5,000 nucleotides of DNA, from NCBI GenBank assembly GCA_018400545.1, contig JAGYLT010000204.1, positions 1 through 5,000 of the forward strand. The letters are read 5' to 3'. Position 1 is the stretch's first letter; every line of letters starts with the position of its first letter. The translations under genes were made by a program, and so were the position numbers. Below the pieces are notes generated by a model that was not told the DNA's origin, did not search any database, and saw nothing but the letters and a program-made list of their open reading frames with translations. Source of the stretch: Bacteroidales bacterium (GTDB lineage Bacteria > Bacteroidota > Bacteroidia > Bacteroidales > 4484-276). This document shows positions 4,986 to 5,000 of the stretch, one piece after another.

Positions 4986-5000
4986 GATACAAAAAAAGCC
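4986..5000. repeat. 15-bp direct repeat, outer copy (runs to window edge)
   Basis: Second copy of GATACAAAAAAAGCC, identical to 4155-4169. It reaches the last base of the window, so the true repeat may be longer. On the minus strand it reads GGCTTTTTTTGTATC, which could also be the 3' arm and T-tract of a terminator belonging to a gene beyond the right edge. Confidence 0.5.

Noticed and set aside
4864..5000. Decayed gene fragment upstream of the antitoxin (minus strand, one frame reading VSFQRFVADFQGMGGETLV before a stop)
   Set aside because: Open for only about 35 codons with no recognisable family and no start. The inverted repeat and promoter-like similarity explain the region better.

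Overview
The window looks like chromosomal DNA of a member of the Bacteroidota. The evidence is the gene content (a DUF502 protein, SurE and LpxB in a row, and an M20C dipeptidase), protein sequences of that flavour, weak or absent Shine-Dalgarno sequences at most starts, and four sites that match or nearly match the Bacteroidota promoter -7 element TAnnTTTG. Every convincing gene lies on the minus strand, so transcription runs from high to low coordinates.

Left part (1-2200): a compact envelope-related operon reading DUF502 membrane protein (2177-1590), SurE nucleotidase (1571-762), a small three-helix membrane protein (732-451) and LpxB lipid-A-disaccharide synthase (449 to beyond the left edge, only the first 149 codons present). 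Gaps are 18, 29 and 1 nt. A TAATTTTG element just upstream of the DUF502 gene probably starts the transcript.

Middle (2200-3950): pepD, a complete M20C cytosolic dipeptidase with all expected metal ligands. It is a self-contained unit with its own -7 element, a good AAGGAG ribosome site and a strong intrinsic terminator.

Right part (4028-5000): the most interesting stretch. A near-consensus promoter (TTTG-N18-TATAATTTG on the minus strand) sits immediately upstream of about 100 nt with no plausible protein. This segment starts with GCTGAGG, closes that stem with CCTCAGC and ends in a 12-bp terminator hairpin, so it reads like a free-standing small RNA gene. Parts resemble the conserved core of signal recognition particle RNA, which is offered only as a hypothesis. 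Next to it is an A/T-rich VapBC-like toxin-antitoxin pair (antitoxin 4835-4596, PIN toxin 4588-4172). The pair is enclosed by two copies of a 15-bp direct repeat, and one copy supplies the -33 element of the small RNA promoter. Sequence next to the outer copy weakly resembles the small RNA promoter region, suggesting that the pair was inserted or that a duplication occurred here.
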